A stretch of DNA of 8,819 nucleotides from an uncultured Amylibacter sp. Its GTDB lineage: Bacteria; Pseudomonadota; Alphaproteobacteria; Rhodobacterales; Rhodobacteraceae. The notes beneath the pieces were generated by a model that worked only from the letters and a program-made list of their open reading frames with translations, ran no database searches and was not told where the DNA came from. Every line of letters begins with the position of its first letter. Position 1 is the stretch's first letter. Positions 5,897 through 8,819 of this stretch are shown here, piece by piece. The translations under genes were made by a program, and so were the position numbers. The stretch is from contig CALDZS010000329.1 of assembly GCA_937944065.1 (NCBI GenBank), positions 1 through 8,819 of the forward strand. Direction: 5' to 3'.

Positions 5897-6766
5897 TTAT
5901 TTGATCGTGTCAGATTTCAAATAATCAAAGAATTCACTGTCAGGCGAGATGACCATCGTTGAATTGCTACCCTTCAATGCTTTTTCATACGCACCCAGCG
6001 AACGGTAGAAAGCAAAGAATTCTGGATCGCGTCCAAACGCTTCTGCAAAGATCGCGTTGCGTTTTGCGTCCGCTTCACCACGAATGATGTCCGCGTTCTT
6101 TTGCGCCTCTGATGTGGTTTCTACGACCAGTCGATCCGCTGACGCGCGCACACGTTGTGCCGCCTCGTTACCACGCGCAATCTCGTCGGCCGCTTCACGT
6201 TGACGTTCCGCCCGCATCCGCTCGAATGTTTCTTCAAGGTTTTGCTCTGGCAGATCGGCACGTTTGATACGAACGTCAATCAACTCGACGCCCAAATCAA
6301 CTGATTTTAGGCGCGCCGCATCACGGATAGAATTCATCAATGCGACACGTTCCTCTGACAGCAATTTGTCAGAATTCACGTCACCCAGAACCAAACGCAG
6401 TTCTGAATTCAGAATGGTTTCTAAACGACCAGAGGCCGCGCGAACACCACCCCCACCGACAGCACGGCGGAACTGTTTGGCATCTGTAATGCGCCAGCGC
6501 GCAAACGCGTCCACCTCGAAGCGACGATTGTCTTTCATCGTCACCTCTAGCGGTTGCGTGTCTAGCGGCAAAATACGATCATCATATTTGACGATCTCGT
6601 GGAACATCGGAACTTTAAAGTTCAGACCAGGTTCGCTGATTTCGGCAGTGACCTCACCAAACCACAAACGCAACGCCGTTTCGCGTTCATCTACGATATA
6701 AGCTGAGGAAAGCGCAACGAGGGCAGCAATGGCCAAGACTGGTAGTAAAAATGCAGACCGGTTCAT
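5897..6766 (-). CDS. hflC: Protease modulator HflC (SPFH/band 7 family)
   Basis: HflC pairs with HflK in large assemblies in the inner membrane that surround and modulate the AAA protease FtsH. The 289-residue protein has one N-terminal membrane segment (about 5-25, FLLPVLAIAALVALSSAYIV) with the rest predicted in the periplasm. The SPFH domain follows, starting VDERETALRLWFGEV and including the characteristic PGLNFKVPMFHEIVKYDDR (46-64) and a TMKDNRRFEVDAFARWRI strand. Then comes a long Glu/Arg/Ala-rich coiled coil (about 180-245) and a C-terminal EFFAFYRSLGAYEKAL typical of HflC. ATG 6766-6764 overlaps the hflK stop TAA by one base and has GGAG seven bases upstream, so the two are co-translated. 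Length is in the usual range and nothing appears broken. Confidence 0.95.
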   Translation of the reverse strand: MNRSAFLLPVLAIAALVALSSAYIVDERETALRLWFGEVTAEISEPGLNFKVPMFHEIVKYDDRILPLDTQPLEVTMKDNRRFEVDAFARWRITDAKQFRRAVGGGGVRAASGRLETILNSELRLVLGDVNSDKLLSEERVALMNSIRDAARLKSVDLGVELIDVRIKRADLPEQNLEETFERMRAERQREAADEIARGNEAAQRVRASADRLVVETTSEAQKNADIIRGEADAKRNAIFAEAFGRDPEFFAFYRSLGAYEKALKGSNSTMVISPDSEFFDYLKSDTIK

Positions 6767-7893
6767 TAGTTCGCTCCCGTTTTAGTTTTCGTCAATTCAT
6801 TCAGCGGCAGATAAGGCACAACACCTTGGCCAGTGCCGTTATTGTCCATGATGACTTTGTTTACATCGCCCAAAACCTTCTCCATGGTTTCAAGGTACAA
6901 ACGCTTGCGTGTCACTTCTGGTGCTTTCTCGTATTCAGAAAAAACGGCCTTGAACCGGGATGCTTCACCTTCAGCTTGGTTCACAGTTTGACTGCGATAC
7001 CCTTCGGCGCGTTCCATCAACTGGGCTGCCTCACCGCGTGCCGCGGCGACTTTGGTGTTTGCATATGCGTCCGCTTGCTTTTCCAACGTATCGCGACGTT
7101 GCTCTGCCGCTTGTACTTCGCGGAATGCGTCACGCACCAATTCTGGTGGATCTGCCTTGTCAAAGTTTACACGCACAATGTTTACGCCAGAATCGTAACT
7201 GTCCAAGGTTTGTTGGATCAATAATGCAAGTTCGACCTGAATGGCGCCCTTACCTGTTGTTAAGATCGGGGTCAGGTTCGTGCGCGCAATAATCTCGCGC
7301 ATCACAGATTCAGACACCGCCCGAATGGTTTCGCGTGGGCTGGCAAGATTGAACAAGAATTTCCTTGGGTCGTCGATATTCCAAACAACTTGGAAATCCA
7401 CGTCCACAATATTCTCGTCACCTGTCAGCATCAAACCAGCATCATTGCCACGACCACTGCCAACACCAATATTTTCGGTGTTCTCTGATGTCACTGGCAA
7501 AATCTCTTTGGTTACAACTGGCCACGGCGCGAAGTTTAGACCTTCAGTCCCAGTTTGAGAGTATTTTCCAAACAGCAACTCGACCGATTGCTCGGATGTG
7601 TCCACACGGTAGAAACTGTTAAATGTCCACAAAACAGCAGCACCGATCAAGAACAAGCCGATACCACCCCTGCCAAATCCACTGGGGGCGCCGTCGCCGC
7701 CACGTTTTCCGCCGCCACCTTTGCCGCCCATGATGGCGCGCAACTGTTCTTGGCCCTTACGGACTATCTCGTCAATCTCGTTGGTCGGGGGGCGTCCACC
7801 GCCGCCGCGTTTTCCGCCACGATTGTCATCGTTTCCTGATCCACGGTTTCCACCGCCTGAAGAGCCCCAAGGCCCACCTGAGTCGTTTGACAT
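6766..7893 (-). CDS. hflK: FtsH protease activity modulator HflK (SPFH/band 7 family)
   Basis: Partner of HflC in the membrane complex that regulates FtsH. Counting 375 residues from ATG 7893: a cytoplasmic Gly/Arg-rich N-terminal tail (1-75) containing the family's PWG (8-10), one membrane segment (about 77-94, GIGLFLIGAAVLWTFNSF), then the SPFH domain (RVDTSEQSVELLFGKY, GLNFAPWPVVTKEI, DENIVDVDFQVVWNIDDP). A coiled coil spans about 250-320, and the conserved YLETMEKVLGDVNKVIMD lies at 333-350. It is transcribed with hflC, with a one-base overlap, and starts 68 bases after the gor stop, so gor-hflK-hflC may be one transcript. ATG 7893 is preferred to ATG 7902 because AAGGA is 10 bases from the first but only one base from the second; the choice changes only three residues. 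The Gly-rich tail is low complexity, but such tails are usual in HflK. Confidence 0.95.
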   Translation of the reverse strand: MSNDSGGPWGSSGGGNRGSGNDDNRGGKRGGGGRPPTNEIDEIVRKGQEQLRAIMGGKGGGGKRGGDGAPSGFGRGGIGLFLIGAAVLWTFNSFYRVDTSEQSVELLFGKYSQTGTEGLNFAPWPVVTKEILPVTSENTENIGVGSGRGNDAGLMLTGDENIVDVDFQVVWNIDDPRKFLFNLASPRETIRAVSESVMREIIARTNLTPILTTGKGAIQVELALLIQQTLDSYDSGVNIVRVNFDKADPPELVRDAFREVQAAEQRRDTLEKQADAYANTKVAAARGEAAQLMERAEGYRSQTVNQAEGEASRFKAVFSEYEKAPEVTRKRLYLETMEKVLGDVNKVIMDNNGTGQGVVPYLPLNELTKTKTGAN

Positions 7894-7903
7894 GTTTAAC
7901 ATA

Positions 7904-7908
7904 TCCTT
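7904..7908 (-). promoter_or_regulatory. Ribosome binding site of hflK
   Basis: AAGGA (minus strand, 7908 to 7904) is 10 bases from ATG 7893 but only one base from ATG 7902, which favours the downstream start. Confidence 0.55.
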
Positions 7909-7949
7909 TCCAAAAGGGTGTTGCCCCTATTCATTCACACATATGATCA

Positions 7950-7966
7950 TTTGATAAAAGATCAAA
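7950..7966. repeat. AT-rich inverted repeat across the gor stop codon
   Basis: TTTGAT (7950-7955) and ATCAAA (7961-7966) form a perfect six-base inverted repeat around AAAAG; the right arm contains the gor TGA. The stem is AT-rich and weak, with no T run behind it on the minus strand, so it is unlikely to end transcription before hflK. Confidence 0.3.
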
Positions 7967-8819
7967 CTGTCTGCTCTACTATTCGTGTTGGCGTGCCCAT
8001 TGTCACCAGCTCTTCTGATGCGGTCGGATGCACGGCGACGGTCGCATCAAATTGTTCCTTTGTTGCGCCCATCTTGACTGCAATGCCTGCCAGTTGGATC
8101 ATCTCGCCCGCACCATGGCCAACAATATGACACCCTAACACAGTGCGGTTGGCTTGCGATACAATCAGCTTCATCAACATCTTTTCGTCTCGTCCTGCCA
8201 AAATATGCTTCATGGCGCGAAACGAAGACGTGTAAACTTCGATCCCTTCTAGTTTGGCAGCCGCCTCTTCGCCCAAACCAACTGTCCCAATTTCGGGCTG
8301 TGTAAACACGGCCGTGGGGATCAGGTCGTGATCCGGACTGGTTGGGTTATCTTTGAACACCGTTTCGACAAATGCCACACCTTCGCGGATTGCGACAGGC
8401 GTCAGTTGCACACGGTTGGTCACATCGCCGATGGCGTAAATGGACGCAACATTGGTCGCGGACAGATCATCCACGACGACTTCGCCGCCTTTGCCCAATG
8501 TCACGCCCGCCTCTTCCAGTCCAAGGCCAGTTGTGTTTGGCACGCGGCCGGTTGCGAACAAAATGGCGTCGAACGCCGCGCGTTCGTCCTTTGAATTAGA
8601 CACGCTCAGCACATCACCGTCTTTTGTAATGTCGCCAGCCAAATCCGTGTTCACCTGCAAATCAATACCTTTGGCGCGCATCTCGTCGGCCACGTGATCG
8701 CGCACTTCATTGTCAAATCCACGCAAAATCTGCTCGCCGCGATAATACTGTGTCACTTCGGTCCCCAACCCATTCAGGATGCAGGCAAACTCGCAGGCGA
8801 TATAACCGCCGCCAATGAC
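7962..8819 (-). CDS. gor: Glutathione-disulfide reductase, C-terminal part
   Basis: Gor reduces oxidised glutathione with NADPH in the cytosol using FAD and a redox-active disulfide. The last 285 codons are present; the frame is open to the right edge, so the TTG at 8768 is not a start. The visible part opens in the NADPH domain with VIGGGYIACEFACILNGLG, the GxGYIAxEFA nucleotide fold. YYRGEQILRGFDNEVR follows, whose two Arg residues sit where glutathione reductases hold the 2'-phosphate of NADPH. ILFATGRVPNT and SIYAIGDVTNRVQLTPVAIREG (FAD contact) come next, and then the dimerisation domain with TVAVHPTASEELVTM, where the His of HPT is the catalytic acid/base of the partner subunit. The redox-active CxxxxC lies outside the window. 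The related disulfide reductases (mercuric, trypanothione, lipoamide) are less likely given these motifs. It is the upstream neighbour of hflK, 68 bases away. Confidence 0.92.
   Translation of the reverse strand, partial: VIGGGYIACEFACILNGLGTEVTQYYRGEQILRGFDNEVRDHVADEMRAKGIDLQVNTDLAGDITKDGDVLSVSNSKDERAAFDAILFATGRVPNTTGLGLEEAGVTLGKGGEVVVDDLSATNVASIYAIGDVTNRVQLTPVAIREGVAFVETVFKDNPTSPDHDLIPTAVFTQPEIGTVGLGEEAAAKLEGIEVYTSSFRAMKHILAGRDEKMLMKLIVSQANRTVLGCHIVGHGAGEMIQLAGIAVKMGATKEQFDATVAVHPTASEELVTMGTPTRIVEQTV

Noticed and set aside
6751..7224. A 157-residue + strand ORF opposite hflK/hflC
   Set aside because: It lies antisense over well-supported genes, is rich in Cys, Phe and His like a shadow frame, and has no family resemblance.

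Overview
The window looks like chromosomal DNA from a marine Alphaproteobacterium of the Rhodobacterales (Roseobacter group). The main reasons are an adrenodoxin-type ferredoxin that closely resembles Rhodobacter capsulatus ferredoxin VI, and a minus-strand series gor - hflK - hflC - degP/Do that resembles the arrangement I know from that order. A VCBS/FG-GAP protein of a type I associate with Rhodobacterales also supports this. Base composition is close to balanced by eye, which is low for the group; I did not calculate it. I see no rRNA, tRNA, transposase, integrase, phage gene or CRISPR array.

Layout, left to right. Positions 2-334 (+) hold the 3' end of purD (purine synthesis). After a 266-base gap without a convincing gene comes a 355-residue protein at 601-1668 (+) with nitrobindin-like, haem-binding family motifs. 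It converges on a two-gene minus-strand unit: fdxE ([2Fe-2S] ferredoxin, 2804-2481) followed by an exported VCBS-repeat protein (2484-1702). The second gene probably starts at a TTG that overlaps the ferredoxin stop codon. A 192-base divergent region containing two inverted repeats separates fdxE from an RTX-type, probably type I secreted, calcium-binding protein at 2997-4115 (+).

The RTX gene and the minus-strand degP/Do protease gene (5661-4189) converge on a strong, probably bidirectional terminator at 4137-4172. Upstream of degP on the same strand lie hflC (6766-5897) and hflK (7893-6766), which overlap by one base, and then the 3' end of gor (glutathione reductase), which runs off the right edge. 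A hairpin sits between hflC and degP, so degP may be expressed separately.

The right half is therefore an envelope and redox quality-control neighbourhood: HflK/HflC are the membrane SPFH partners of the FtsH protease, DegP/Do handles misfolded periplasmic proteins, and Gor keeps glutathione reduced. The left half is a mix of housekeeping (purD, fdxE) and less understood genes (the nitrobindin-like protein, the VCBS protein and the RTX protein). I did not find a clearly new multi-gene system. The most open points are the unassigned N-terminal domain of the RTX protein, the 355-residue nitrobindin-like protein, and the inverted repeats between fdxE and the RTX gene.
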